In this document: piece by piece, positions 11,437 through 22,775 of the stretch
Position numbering within the stretch: the stretch's first letter is position 1
Layout: the number at the start of each line of letters is the position of its first letter
Assembly: GCA_009760855.2 (NCBI GenBank)
Contig: WPIO01000009.1
Coordinates: 6,466,501 to 6,530,500 of the forward strand
Direction of reading: 5' to 3'
DNA: 64,000 nt
Source: Cristatella mucedo
Lineage: Eukaryota; Bryozoa; Phylactolaemata; Cristatellidae
Notes under the pieces: generated by a model
The model's database searches: none
Told to the model about the DNA's origin: nothing
Seen by the model: the letters and a program-made list of their open reading frames with translations, nothing else
Translations under genes and position numbers: made by a program

Positions 11437-11724
11437 AATAATAATATAATAATAATGCACTTGATAAAGCACCCTCAGAGAACTCAATCTCTCTCTTTTG
11501 GTCCCTTTACATTTGCTGCAAAGGGAAATGCAATTGAATGGTGAGTAATATAATGCTTGATAAATAAACAAACGAATAACATGGTTAGGGGTGACATGCA
11601 CAGGGTCAGCATGCAAATGTGGTTAGTGGCAGCATGCAGTGTCAGCACGCATAAGCACATGAAGGACGAATCAGTGGGACCCACTAAATGCTGTCCTAAA
11701 TAGGTGTGTTTTTAAGTTCTTAAC
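11437..11724 (-). mobile_element. LINE A copy, short 3' fragment
   Basis: The ataataatgcacttgataaa tail and about 280 bp of 3' untranslated region match the copy at 11861. It is 5'-truncated just before the coding end and lies in the same orientation about 140 bp from that copy. Confidence 0.85.
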
Positions 11725-11860
11725 GTTTGGACCTGCCATAAAACAGTGAACTTTCTTTCGTTAGTAAATAAGGCCTCCAATCTTCGGTTGCACAGCGTTT
11801 TTGCTGCCATGCCTACTGAAGGTAGGCTTCTTTATAGGCCTTTTGCTGTAGAAGAGCTTA

Positions 11861-13515
11861 ATAATAATAATAATAATAATGTACTTGATAAATCGCCCTC
11901 AGAGAACTTAATCTCTTTCTAGGCACTTTACATTTGCTGCAAAGGGAAATGCAGCTAAATGGTAAGTAAAATCATGCTTGAAAAACAAACAAAATGAATA
12001 ACATGGTTAGGGGTGACATGCACAGGGTCAGCATGCAAATGTGGTTAGTGGCAGCATGCACAGTGTCAGCACGCATAAGCACGTGAAGGACGAATCATAG
12101 GGACCCACTAAATGCTGTCCTAAATAGGTGTGTTTTTGAGTTCCTTTTGAATGTTGTCAGGTCAGGGGATGTTCTGACACAGGTCGGGAGGGAGTTCCAG
12201 GCTTTGGGAGCATACGAACTAAATGCACGGTCTCCAAAGGATTTGAGGTTTCTACGAGGTATTTGTAGACTGTTGGATTCCGAAAAGCAGGTGTTACGTT
12301 GCTTGGCCTGATGGGGGAGTATATCTACGAGACATGCTGGAGCCAAAGAATGAAATGACCTAAAAGTGAGCGACAAGACCTTGAAGTCAATCTGTTGCTT
12401 GACTGGTAGCCAGTGCAGGTCGGCGAGAAGTGGAGTAATGTGGCAACTGCGACGCTTACGACAGACAAGCCTAGCTGCAGAGTTTTGCACCAGCTGCAAT
12501 CGCCTGATCGCACATGCTGGTAGGCCAGTAAGCAGTGAGTTGCAGAAGTCGAGACGAGATGTCACGAATGCATGGACCAACTTAGACGTGGTATCCTTAT
12601 CTAAAAAAGCCTGAATTTTAGCAATATTATGAAGCTGAAATTAGGCAGATTTGACCGTGGAGCTGATATGGTCGTTTAACGAGAGGTCGCTTTGGAATAT
12701 GACACCTAGATTTCGAGGTGATTCGACAGGAGATATGCTGGCAGAGCCAATTTTGAGCGTCAGCCTTTCCAATTTGTGAATCACACTCGTTTTGCCCATA
12801 ACTAGTAAGTTAGTTTTGTCATCGTTTAGTTTAAGAAAATTTGCTGCCATCCATGTGCGGATGTCATCAATGCATGCGGCAAGTGAGTTGAGAGAATTTG
12901 AGGTGCTCGAAGGCTGGGAGGGATCAAAGCAAAGGTACAACTGAGTGTCATCCGCATAGAAGTGAAAGCCTAGATTGTGCTTGGCAATCACATCAGCAAC
13001 AGGGAGAGTATAAACCGTGAAAAGAACCGGACCTAGCACGGAGCCCTGAGGTACCCCATATTTCAGAGGTACCTCGGATGATCTTTGTCCATTCACGTTA
13101 ATACTCTGGAGTCTCCCATTGAGATAGGACCTGAGCCATTGCAGAGCAGTGCCAGTGGTGCCCAGGCGAGATGAGAGGCGCTCTAGAAGAACTCTGTGAT
13201 CGATAGTATCAAAAGCTGCCGAAAGATCGAGCAAAACAAGTAGAGGCACTCTACCCATGTCTGCATTCCTAAGTAGGTCGTTGAACACCCAAAGCAATGC
13301 TGACTCTTTTGAGTGATTGGCTCTAAAGCAAGACTGGAACTTACTAGCAAGGTGTGAAGTTTCGATATATGAGTCCAGCTGGTCCACCAAGACCCGTTCC
13401 AGTGTCTTTGATAGGAACGGTAGAAGAGAGACTGGGCGGAAGTTGCTCAAGTTCTCTTGGTCTAGAGTCGCCTTCTTGAGGAGCGGCCTGACTACAACGC
13501 TGACTGCAGCCTTTA
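11861..13515 (-). mobile_element. LINE A copy with reverse transcriptase (longest in the window)
   Basis: The minus strand encodes NFRPVSLLPFLSKTLERVL (RT motif 1), DLSAAFDTIDH (motif A with catalytic Asp), [10 protein letters not shown] (motif B) and FYADDTQLYL (motif C, YADD intact) in 13450-12641, then the thumb and C-terminal part in 12580-12095 after a stop near 12640. The 3' end has the AGAGA...TCTCT hairpin and an (ATT)n tail at 11861-11880. Gene order and tail place it in the CR1/L2 group. It is 5'-truncated with no endonuclease domain present. Confidence 0.88.
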
Positions 13516-13999
13516 CTCTTCTTCTGTTTCGTCTGCGAGCTTTTCGTGCTCACCTGCGCATCACTCAGCGAGCGTTGCAAGTAACCGACGGCCCTACTAA
13601 CCGGTATCGCCGAGCGTCTCCTCGTGCGCTTTGGTGCGCTTCCCTAAAGAACGCTACTCGTGTGCTTGTGCTGCATGCTGCCCTGTGCATGTGCATGTGC
13701 ATCGATACGGTCGGATGGCTGTGGCCAGGGTCACTTAGTGTCTGCCCAATTTCTCCAGCGTGCTAGCTCGTCAAGAATATGTTGCACTTTCTATTAGGCA
13801 AACGACTGCAGACTGTTGTGTACGTGCTGGACCTGCCCAGCTGTGCACCATAGGCGGAAGTATGCTCCACCTCCTCCTCGTGACCGTTTTGTTTGCGCAA
13901 TCGCTCGGGTGAATGCCGGCACATGCCTGCTTATTTAATATCTCGTGTGTTGTTCAGTTGCCTTTGAGCTCGAGCGAGCCGCAGATGAACGGCTGGCCG

Positions 14000-14470
14000 T
14001 GAATCGCGTAGCAAGGACATTTTTTCCAAGCCCCTCATTTGTGGCTCGTGGTTCGTCGTTGCAGCATTGCTGAAGCTCTGCAGCCTGCAGCTGCGTATCC
14101 GCCCCGCCCTCCGAAGTCTCTTTCGAGAGCGGATTCTAGGGCAGGCCGGTGTGTCGCACAGCAGCATGCCGGAATCGATACGCCTCGCTGCAGGTGAGCA
14201 CGCCGAGCGGCGACAGCTTTGTCGACAGCTTTGGTTCGCCTGGGAGTGGCGCGCCACAGCTGCCGTGGCGTGCGGGCTGCTGCATCGATCTGCCGCGCTG
14301 TCTGGTCAGGCCGAGCGCAGAGCGACGCGAGGCCACGGACTGGCGCTGCACGCATTGCTCTGCAAAGTCCGCCTGCTCTCCTGCTTCCTGCCGCTAGTCG
14401 CCGGCAAGTGCGCCGGCCAGCCTCAGCGGGCTCGTGATGCATGTCGTGGACCGTGAGGTCACAGGAGAGG
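14000..14470. promoter_or_regulatory. GC/CpG-rich block upstream of the YRDC exons
   Basis: This stretch is much richer in CG dinucleotides than its flanks and is open in several frames on both strands, as CpG islands often are. It contains the candidate YRDC first exon. A promoter role is inferred from composition and position. Confidence 0.35.
14166..14193 (+). CDS. YRDC: candidate first coding exon of the YRDC-like gene
   Basis: An ATG with A at -3 starts MPESIRLAA and meets a gtgagc donor after one extra base (phase 1). That phase matches the acceptor at 15511-15512 (cggactag), which begins with two bases completing a Val codon in the YRDC frame. It lies in a GC-rich block, as expected near a promoter. 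Evidence is phase agreement and position only; the exon is too short for homology. Confidence 0.3.
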
Positions 14471-14637
14471 GCTTCTGTCCCGATGGTAGCAGATATCTTT
14501 GTCGGTCGGTTGACATCAACAATCTCCGACTGGGCGGTTCCAGCTGGGGGTGCTTGCAAAGCACTTGATGGCCAGCTGTCCATAAATTTGGGGCAGGAGT
14601 CTTCAATCTCGTCGACTTTTTTGGCACGAGATCTCAA
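14456..14637 (-). CDS. unrecognised open frame beside the GC-rich block
   Basis: The minus strand reads KKVDEIEDSCPKFMDSWPSS, then QSEIVDVNRPTKISATIGTE and ends near DMHHEPAE before turning into Arg-rich low-complexity translation. The composition (acidic, Ser/Thr/Pro) resembles a disordered protein segment. The opposite strand is also open here (14441-14731), so coding status and strand are both unsure. Confidence 0.2.
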
Positions 14638-15512
14638 TCCCGATCCTAGTCGACAGCTTTGTTCACCAACCTGCCTTAGTAAATGTTCCCTCCAAAGCTA
14701 CGCCTACAATGACGACGTCGGCATCAATTGATGGATATTATTAAACAAAGTGTCGATATCTAACAACCTTATTAATTGTCTTTATCTTTCTGGCATGGGA
14801 TAGAGTAGAGTTAATGGACTGGTTGAAGCTTAAGTATTGCTGCTCAGCGAAAACCGACATCTTAAGGAACACAGATCGTATGCTGCTGTGGAATCATTTG
14901 TCCTATTTTAATCAATTTAAACGGCATATGCTCACCCCCTTCTAATTCGAGTGGATAGCACTTTTGCTTGCCTCTTCGAAGTCAAGTGGTAGACTTACCT
15001 AGTTTTGATCATGAGAGTCATGGTATGCGGTTAATAAGTGACCTCAGCAATGCATCAGCAACTTTGATCACAGTGCTTGGATGTTAGCTCGTGGTTGGCT
15101 AGCTGTCTACAATCACGTCGCTTGAGTTGGCTGTGAAGTGAAGTGTGAGGCCAGTATACCAAGCTGGAGAACTACTTGCAGAGGCTCTAGAGCAACTGTT
15201 TTGACACTGGTATTTAGGACTAGCTCAACTAAGGTTTCGCAAAACCTGTCCGTCCCTTTCGATGTTCTGCTCGGGCTGCTGCCGACTGATCTCATGGGGT
15301 CGATCGAGAAAGGAAGATCGTCCCGACTCACGACGATTTAACGTTTCCAATACGTGACCCACTCAGAAGATTAACCGATCATGCGATGACCATCTGGAGC
15401 CCTGCTGAAGGCTACTGCGAACTGCCATCACTGGGCCCCAGGGTCAGCTCGATGCATCTCTGCCTCTGAAAAAGCCCGAACGAAATTACTGCTCTTTCTC
15501 TGCACGGACTAG

Positions 15513-15777
15513 TGCCGCGAGACCAGTTCCCTGGCTCCTTGGCATGGTCGGCTGCAGCGTGCTCAGTGTCGACTGTTGCAGAAGAGAGCCAAGCTGTTGC
15601 CAAAGCTGCCAGCGTCGTATGCAAAGGCGGCGTTATTGCCGTGCCGACGGACACGATCTATGGAATTGCGGGCCTTGCACAGGACAGAACCGTGGTCGAC
15701 CGGATCTACGAGATCAAGAGGCGTGATGCCGGCAAGCCACTGGCCATATGCATAACCGACGTGAAAGACTTGCACAC
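15513..15777 (+). CDS. YRDC: YRDC/Sua5 threonylcarbamoyl-AMP synthase, N-terminal core exon
   Basis: YRDC/Sua5 enzymes combine threonine, bicarbonate and ATP into threonylcarbamoyl-AMP, the precursor for t6A at position 37 of ANN-decoding tRNAs, in cytosol and mitochondria. This exon holds the first part of the fold: GGVIAVPTDTIYGIAGLA, then VDRIYEIKRRDAGKPLAICI, with the conserved Lys/Arg and KPL residues that bind substrate and nucleotide. It ends LHT with donor gtacgg; phase-2 joining to the next exon gives TWCNV, matching the family (RYCRV in human). No in-frame ATG exists, so translation starts in an upstream exon. The exact acceptor is uncertain; gcag at 15577-15580 is an alternative in the same phase. 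Confidence 0.88.
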
Positions 15778-15936
15778 GTACGGTCGCCACCGCATGTCTT
15801 ACTGGGCGGCTGGTGCTGCCGCTAAGCTTCGTTGCCTTGGTTTGCCGCGGCTGCTCTTGTTTGCATTGCCAGGATCGGCATCGTCGACATGCCCAAACAT
15901 AGCCTGTCACCCTGTCTTCACCTACTCCGTGCGCAG

Positions 15937-16171
15937 GTGGTGCAATGTGACTGTGGCCGATGAGTTCTTGAACGAGCTTCTACCCGGACCGGTCACCTTG
16001 GTTTTCGAGAGGAAGCCAGCATTGAATCCATCGCTGAATCCGTCAGTGTCCCGAATCGGCATAAGGATTCCTGATAATGACTTCATACGGCAGCTTACTG
16101 CAACTGTGGGCAGCCCTCTGGCACTGACGAGTGCCAACTTCAGCTCCGAGCCGAGCTCGCTGTGCATCGAG
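15937..16171 (+). CDS. YRDC: YRDC/Sua5 core exon
   Basis: The acceptor is ctccgtgcgcag. The exon encodes WCNVTVADEFLNELLPGPVT, then the RIGIRIPDNDF and PLALTSANFSSEPSSLCIE blocks, all signature stretches of the YrdC fold (LLPGPVTLV, GIRIP, LTSANLSS). The donor is gtgagg after a complete Glu codon. The 159-nt intron before it is short and contains no repeat. No key residue appears lost. Confidence 0.92.
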
Positions 16172-16609
16172 GTGAGGAGAGCAGCTACGGCCGCGTCCAG
16201 CGTATTAAGACCCGGATCGTATTAGCGTCTCTCGTCGTTTACTGACCGACCTCATGTCTAAGTCTGAGACAGATGTCCTTGTCTGAGACAAGACTTGAGT
16301 CATGTCTGGGACAAGACTTAAGCCCCATTACTGCTTCCGTCGGAGGTGGCAACGTTTGTAGCTGCCCACCATAACATGCGGCGCAAAAATCTCATGCATG
16401 TCCTGATGCTCAGGTCCATTGCTCCTGCATCCTGCAGAGGCCGTTGCGATTCCAATCACAAAGAAATCGACACGCACACCGTACCTGAACTTGCGTAGCT
16501 TCTGCTCTGTCCCCCTTCTGCTGATCCTGTCAGCTGCTGAATAGAGTAGCGGCAGACCAGCTAGAAGCTCTTATATTTAAGAATCGAATCTAGCAAGTTG
16601 AAGTCAGGA

Positions 16610-17240
16610 TTCAGAGTTAATCACCCCCTCCAGAGCGCTACTGCGATTGCATTACGACCTTAGCAGGAATGTTGACTTAGGTAGTTTTTTTCGGGTGGAC
16701 CTCTTGGCAGTGTCTGCTACAATTGATCACCCTATCCTTCACGAGTACATATCATCTGACCTGGGCATCACTGGCATTGCACTGCAGTGGGTACCCCACA
16801 TGTCTGTTTCAATGTCAAGTGTCTTTTCACTATTAGTACTCTCCTCCTTGCCACTGTATTTGCCCATCACAGTCTGTGCTTCAATTTCTGTTTAGATAGC
16901 ACGCATGTGTGCATATTCTTTTATCTCTCATCTCCTTACCTTGCCATCTAGCGTATCTTGCAGCCTGTATTGCTGACATTCACACTTGGATAGCAAAAGA
17001 TTTTCTCCAATTGAATGACAAGAAAACCAACTTGATAGTCACGGGCAAATCTTGTGTCGGCAGAAAGTGGTTAGCTTGATCCGCAAAGCTTTGCTTGTCC
17101 AGCATATCCCATAGCCTTTGCATGGTATCTAGGGGCGTCCTGTTCCACAGTGACCTTTAGCAAGATGACCACCTCAGGTCCGCAGCCAAGTTTGTTGGCT
17201 TTGAGCTGTGTATTAGTCGCCTCGTTCTTTTCCCCTGGCT
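16610..17240 (+). mobile_element. LINE A RT remnant, heavily decayed, in YRDC intron
   Basis: Recognisable RT pieces include GITGIALQW and an equivalent of the AAFDTIDH segment (SATIDHPIL), followed by IADIHTWIAKDFLQLNDKKT. Many frameshifts indicate an old insertion. Confidence 0.55.
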
Positions 17241-17304
17241 AGAACCCGTCTAATACTTACTTCTCTGGCTTTCCCATTACTGCCTGGGTCTCCAACAGTA
17301 ATAG

Positions 17305-18100
17305 TAATAATAATAAATAGACATTTATACAGCACCCCAAGACAACTAAAAAATCTTTTTTCTAGGCACTTTACACAGGCTGCAAAGGAAGCATGTTAAT
17401 TGGTTAGTGATGGCATGCACAGTGTCACCATGCAGAAGCACAGGGGAAAATTCACGGACTCAAGTCAATGTTCTGATTAACAGGCATGTTGTTAGCTTCT
17501 TTTTAAATATCATCAGTCAGGGGATGTCGTGACGTAAGTCGGAATGTGAGCTCGAGGCTTTGGAAGCTGACGAACTAAAGGCACGGTCTCCGAATTTGTG
17601 GCTGGTGTAAGGCACAGCTGACTAGAGTGAGCAGAGCTGGTCGTACGATGCCTAGGCTGATTGGGAAGTAGCTCTTCTATATATATAGACTGTAGCTAGA
17701 GAATAAGAAGGGCTTCAAACGTGAGTGACAGAATCTCAACGTCGATGCGCTGCTTGATGGTGAGCCAGGGCAGGTCGGTGAGAAGTGGTGTGATATGGTA
17801 ACTGTGACGTTAACGACAGATAAACCTGACAGCTTAGCTTTGCAACAACGGTAAGCCCCCGATTGCACAGGCCGGTAGACCTGCAAGTTGCTTAGGTCAT
17901 GAAGGGGTGTAGCAAATGAGTGGGCCAACTTGGATGTGGTATCCCTGTCTCAGCAGGCCCGAATTTTTGTGATGTTATGTAGCTGAAAGTAGGTAGACTT
18001 ACCCGCGGAGCTGACACGGTCGTCTAGTAAAAGGTCACTTTGGTACAGGACAGCCAGATTTCGTGCAGATGCTACATGAGATAAGCTGGCAAAGCCCATT
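17305..18100 (-). mobile_element. LINE A copy, decayed, in YRDC intron
   Basis: An (ATA)n tail at 17305 is followed by the cacttt-type 3' region and the C-terminal RT frame (SLLDDRVSSAGKSTYFQLHNITKI). It stops exactly where a LINE B copy on the other strand begins. Confidence 0.65.
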
Positions 18101-18101
18101 T

Positions 18102-18937
18102 TTGTGCGACCATCACCACATGCTCGAAATTTAGGCGTCGTTTTCGATAGCTGCCTCAATTTTTAAAAGCTTCAGTCATAAGACTGCTTCTACAGCTAGC
18201 CATCACGTCCGATCCCTATCCAAGATTAGGAGCTGTCTTCTACAGTGGCTTGCAAAAAATTTAAGTAACTAACTCCTTAGTTCTGTCTCGGCTTGATTAT
18301 TGTAATTCCCTTTTGCCTGGGCTACCAAAGAAAGCAACTAGGCCACTTCAGCTGACTGTGAATATGGCTGCAAGGCTCGTCGTGCAAGTCCCAGAGGTTT
18401 GAGCACGCGTCTCCTTTGCTAAAAGAGCTAGGATGAATGCTGGTTGAGCAACGGATACAGAGCAAAGTTCCTATGCTGACCCACAAGGCCCGCCACGGCT
18501 TGGCTCCTTTGTACCTATCTGAACTGCTGTACCAGTTTCAGCCTCTTTGCACTCTCAGGTCCTGTATGGACAATAAATTAGCTGTCCCATTCCTCTGTTT
18601 AAAGACCATTGGCGACAGAGCCTTAGCTCTGCAGGTCCTAGGCTATGGAACTTGCTTCCACAATTCTTACGCAACGACAACTACTCTCCTACTGCCGACT
18701 ATGGCTCATCCTTTTCAGCAGTCCTGAGCTGTTACTTCCATGCTACTCACTACCTCAACTGCTGTCCTGACTCTGCTATGCTTCCCACTTTCTCTTTGTT
18801 GCGTGAGACAAAGTCTGTTGGCTACCGAATGCATACCGAAAGCCGCTTAGGCTGTGAGTGCTCTATAAAAAACACTCCTGTGTAACACCCACATAGTCTT
18901 TGTCTCTGTAGAGTTACAGACGGAGATACATTACATT
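18102..18937 (+). mobile_element. LINE B copy in YRDC intron
   Basis: ttgtgcgaccatcaccacat begins inside the RT C-terminal region; LTHKARHGLAPLYLSELLYQ is readable; gagttacagacggagataca and tacatt end it. Confidence 0.82.
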
Positions 18938-18949
18938 TTAAGGGTTAGC

Positions 18950-19545
18950 TTTTGTAATTTCTGAATAACACCATATTTGCCTAGAACTAGTAGGTTGGTT
19001 TTATCACGTCATTCAGTCAGAGTAAATCTGCTGCCACCCAATAGTAAATGTCAGCCGTACATGCTCACGAAACAAGTTGAGGAATTTCGACGTCCTGGAA
19101 TGCAGGGAGTGATCAAAGCACAGGTACAGGTGTGTGAAAAAGTTAAAGCCTGGATTGAGTTTGGCGATCATACCGGTAAGAGGGAGATTATACATTGTGA
19201 AAAGAAGTGGATCAATCACTTAGCCCCGGGGAACACTTCCCCCTACTTGAGAAGCTCTTCGGATTATTGCTGCCCTTAGAGCATAGGTGAAATCAATGCT
19301 ATCGAGTTTCCCGCTGAGATTGGACCTAAACTGTAGCAGTGCAGTGCTAATGATGCCTAGGCAAGATGAGGGTTGCCCAATCAATGTCGCCGAGAGATCC
19401 AGGAAAACAAGCAGAGAGCAGGCTCTATTAAGTCTCCTTAGTAAGAAGTTCGTTATGCTTTCAAAGCAGAGCTGAGTGGAGTGATCAGTGCTCGAACCTT
19501 ACTGGAACTAACTTGCTAGGTTTGAAGTTTCTCAGACTCTTAGGT
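18950..19545 (-). mobile_element. LINE A RT fragment, decayed
   Basis: Minus-strand pieces LLFTMYNLPLTGMIAKLNPG and LYLCFDHSLHSRTSK correspond to the palm region of LINE A. It has lost its 3' end. Confidence 0.6.
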
Positions 19546-19884
19546 TCTCTAGTCGTTAAGAGGCTGTGTCTGTAATTTGAAGACCTGGCCTTTATCTACT
19601 ATTCTACCAAAGCCTGGAACTTACTGCAGACGGACATTGCCACGTAGCTAAACAAAAGCCCACTTTTTTTGACACGGCTTTTGCTTAGTTGACACAAACT
19701 GTCCTTGACGTGCTGAAAGTGTGCATGCTATCATCTCTAAATCTTGACACGTTTCCTATCCGACACGTTTTAAGTGCTTAGAAAGAGATTGATTTCTCTA
19801 AGGAAGCGATATACATGTTTTTGTCATTGTATTATTTATTTCTAGCCTCTAATCTAGATTATGGAATGTTGAAGTTAATTGTCC

Positions 19885-19988
19885 TCCAAACGATAAAGAA
19901 TCGCCCACTGCAGGAATCGAACCCACGACTTCGGGACCGAGGTCGTGAAAGCAACCGCCTTACCTAGTGTGACACCACGGCTCACTGA
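19885..19988 (-). mobile_element. SINE-2, 3'-truncated
   Basis: Reverse order: gcccactgcaggaatcgaac (B box), ccgaggtcgtgaaagcaacc, ttacctagtgtgacaccacg head. Confidence 0.75.
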
Positions 19989-20421
19989 ACATGAGGCTAG
20001 CCATCGGTTGTTACTGGTAAGGGGTGGAGATCGGTGGCCGACCGGAAGGATTTGAATATTGTGGACCGAGTCTAGATAATAGCAGAAGGCCTACTTCTTG
20101 GCTACCACTTCCTGTCCTCCTGGCTCAGCCTTGGTTTGAATTTTTCTTTCTTTCTATGAGATGACATCTGCTGATTACCGACTTTGCACCGACTGCTGTC
20201 AAGGCTTTTGCTGCACTATGTGGGGCAATCTATAGGAAATAGCGTCAAAGTCCACATCGCTTTTTGCAATTTTTTCCATTGCAACACAGGCTTCACTTAC
20301 TGCTGCTACTTGAGTTAGCTTTTGTACCAGGCCGTTCACTGCCCATTGGATAGGTGGCATAGCTGGGGGGGGGGTGAGGTAATGCCTCCGAGGTTATCGT
20401 CATTTGGTAACCCAGCTCAGC

Positions 20422-20562
20422 TGGTTTGGTCTAGCGGTTAAGGTGCTCGCCCCGACCAAGGTCTGACTGAGGTCGTGGGCTCGAGCCCCGAGGCATATGT
20501 GAAGCCCCTGAATAGAGATTAAGTTCCCTTGGGGCGCTATATAAATGAATTATATTTTTTCA
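20422..20562 (+). mobile_element. SINE-1 in YRDC intron
   Basis: gtctagcggttaaggtgctc (A box), gaggtcgtgggctcgagccc (B box) and a tail agagattaagttcccttggg ending in tataaatgaatta. It is near consensus, about 110 bp before the YRDC C-terminal exon. Confidence 0.9.
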
Positions 20563-20671
20563 TATTTTATGATGCTGTTTGATGTAGTTATTTATTGTCA
20601 TTTATCGTTCACTTTACACCCAAGTGCCGATGTGTTCATTCAGGAATACTGTTAATCTGTTGCTTTTTAAG

Positions 20672-20808
20672 GAGTTCCAAAGCTTGTGGCCACTTCTTGA
20701 TGCCGTCGTCGACGGCGGCCAACTTCATAACACTCCGCTTAGCCGGCTAGGGTCGACGGTCGTCGACTTGTCGACTGTGGGGCGCTATGCGATCATCCGC
20801 AATGGAAG
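20672..20808 (+). CDS. YRDC: YRDC/Sua5 C-terminal exon
   Basis: The acceptor is tgctttttaag. The exon encodes EFQSLWPLLDAVVDGGQL, then RLGSTVVDLSTVGRYAIIR, matching the family's EFQDLWPQL and RLGSTVVDLS segments. Phase 0 joins CIE to EFQ exactly as in vertebrate YRDC. It ends with two bases of a codon before gtaggc; reading through would add one Arg and a stop. The vertebrate protein has about 25 more residues, so a last exon should follow, but I could not place it with confidence. A weak candidate begins near 21041. The intron before this exon is 4.5 kb and contains LINE A and B remnants and two SINEs. Confidence 0.9.
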
Positions 20809-21159
20809 GTAGGCTTCTCGACATCTGAACGTGCTGCTGTTTATCTGGAGAAGGGAGCAAGTAGAACACCGCTTGCCCGCACGAGAGTGTCCTGCGCTTT
20901 CTTTGCATGCGATGCTGCCATTTCAGCAGCAGCAGTAGCAATGGAGGCATTTAGTGGCAGTAGCAGTCGCTTGAAGATGGCAACGATGCCGTGCTCTTTG
21001 CTGTTGCCACCGTGCCGTGTTGCTGAACCATGGCTCCGAGGGATGTGTCCCAGTGCTTAGCAAGCTTCGTTCGCTAAGAACACATATGTGCAGTGTGCAT
21101 GGATGCATGTTATGCATGCCTGCAACTGTTACTTCGAAGGCCACAGTGACAAGAGTATG

Positions 21160-21690
21160 TTATGCTGGAGAGGTTTCCGTAGGGCACTCAACTCCTCCGG
21201 TGGCTTTAGGTGCACATTCAGTAGCCAATGGACTTGATCGCGCACACACCAGAGAGAAATGGATGGTCAAAGCTGGATCAGGAGGGCAGCCGGGGAACTA
21301 GGTAGCTTAGAAGGAGTGCAGTCCCATGACGCCTTGACAGGATGTGTGCGGGTCTGCAGAAGGAGAGAAGATGCCGTTGCATATGAATTGTAGAGTTCCT
21401 TCGAGTGAATTCCAAAAGCATAGTACTCACACAGCATCTGCTTCTGTTGCCAATAGTCTTAAAATGAAAAGTTTCTACTGGCTAATTTCTTACCCATAGA
21501 GGATCTGAGGGCACGAGGAGGCTAAACTGTTGCAGCAGTTCAGCTAGGTTTGATGGAGCCCAGCCACGGGTGAAAGGAAGAGTTTTGTTTGGTAAGCAGT
21601 TTATCAACCGGAAGCTTCTTTAGCAAAGGAGACAAATGGCCGAATTTCTTGGATTTATTGCCCAACTTTGCAGCCGTGTTCATCAAGAAA
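21160..21690 (-). mobile_element. LINE B copy, heavily decayed
   Basis: ctgttgcagcagttcagcta and agcaaaggagacaaatggcc segments are recognisable in order. Much of the rest is diverged. Confidence 0.55.
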
Positions 21691-22284
21691 TGTGTAGGCA
21701 TAATGGCTCTTTTTGGCATTTGCTCGTGAGGTGCTGGATAAATGGGTATTAGCTGGATAGATGGGGTTCGGTGAGCGATCAGGGACCAACCTGCAGTGGA
21801 GCTCCGAGAATGGCGGCCAGTTTGGTTGGCCCTTAACCTTCATACCACATGCACCCAACTTGGGGGGGGGGAGCAACAGGTATGAGTCGGAATAAACTGG
21901 ATAATATGATTCTATGAGCTGTATTATATCTGGCAATTGAGCTGTTGTGCTGGTTCTTGTACATTTTTTGGCTACACTCAACAGATAAATTATTTCGTGG
22001 TCGATAGATAATTGAGCTCTTTTTCTCATCAACTAACTGGGAATGAGTATTTTTAAATCCGGCTTTTATGCATCTTCCGAGCTATGTTAGGTATTTTACT
22101 TTTAGATGAAGACTGAACTTTAATGCTAGCGTTCGAAGAATAGGCCGATTGTAGGGCCGTTTGAACGTACGACAAGAACCTCAAGAGTGCATGCCACCTA
22201 GGCCCCTTACTGCTGTACGTAGTAGTGCTGCCAATGTTTGGTTCTCAGCCGATCTAAGGTGCTGGAAGTTGCCAATAAAGTAAA

Positions 22285-22775
22285 TGTTAGTTCATGAACT
22301 CGATTGATTAGCCCAGTGGCAAGGCGCTTGCACATGATTTCTAGTTCTGTAGCAGGCAATTCTGTATTCCCTACTGCAAGCGCCTTGGGGAAGAAGGCGA
22401 CGACAATACAGTTCGAGTCTTGTCAAGTTACGGACTCCTGGAATACAACAACGAAAAAATCTCACTTGCCTCCAGCAAGGATCAAGTGTTAAGGCTGTGC
22501 TGTTTCTAGATAAATCAGGCTGTTGAATCAGCCCACCGTTACTCTCTCGATCTCGTTACACCGTTACCGTTTACTCTCTCGATCCCGTGACCCAAGAGGT
22601 TTTGCAACCGTGAGCCTATCGGTATAACCTTTAAGGCTTTCTTTTCTTTGTATTTTTTAGTGCTTATGACAATACAGTTCGAGTCTTGACAAGTTATGGA
22701 CTGCTGGAATGCAGCAACGAAAAAACCCCTCACCTCCAGTAAGGACCAGGTGTGAAGACGGGTCTGGGCACTTGT
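22285..22775 (+). repeat. duplicated SINE-like unit, about 264 bp apart
   Basis: gacaatacagttcgagtctt followed by a similar 80 bp occurs at 22399 and 22668. The first copy has a tRNA-like head (gcccagtggcaaggcgcttg). Between them, ccgttactctctcgatc-type words also repeat near 22540-22590. Confidence 0.5.

Noticed and set aside
20422-20500. tRNA-like sequence with A and B boxes (and similar heads elsewhere)
   Set aside because: Each is followed by a LINE-type tail and recurs many times with mismatched stems, so these are SINE heads, not functional tRNA genes.
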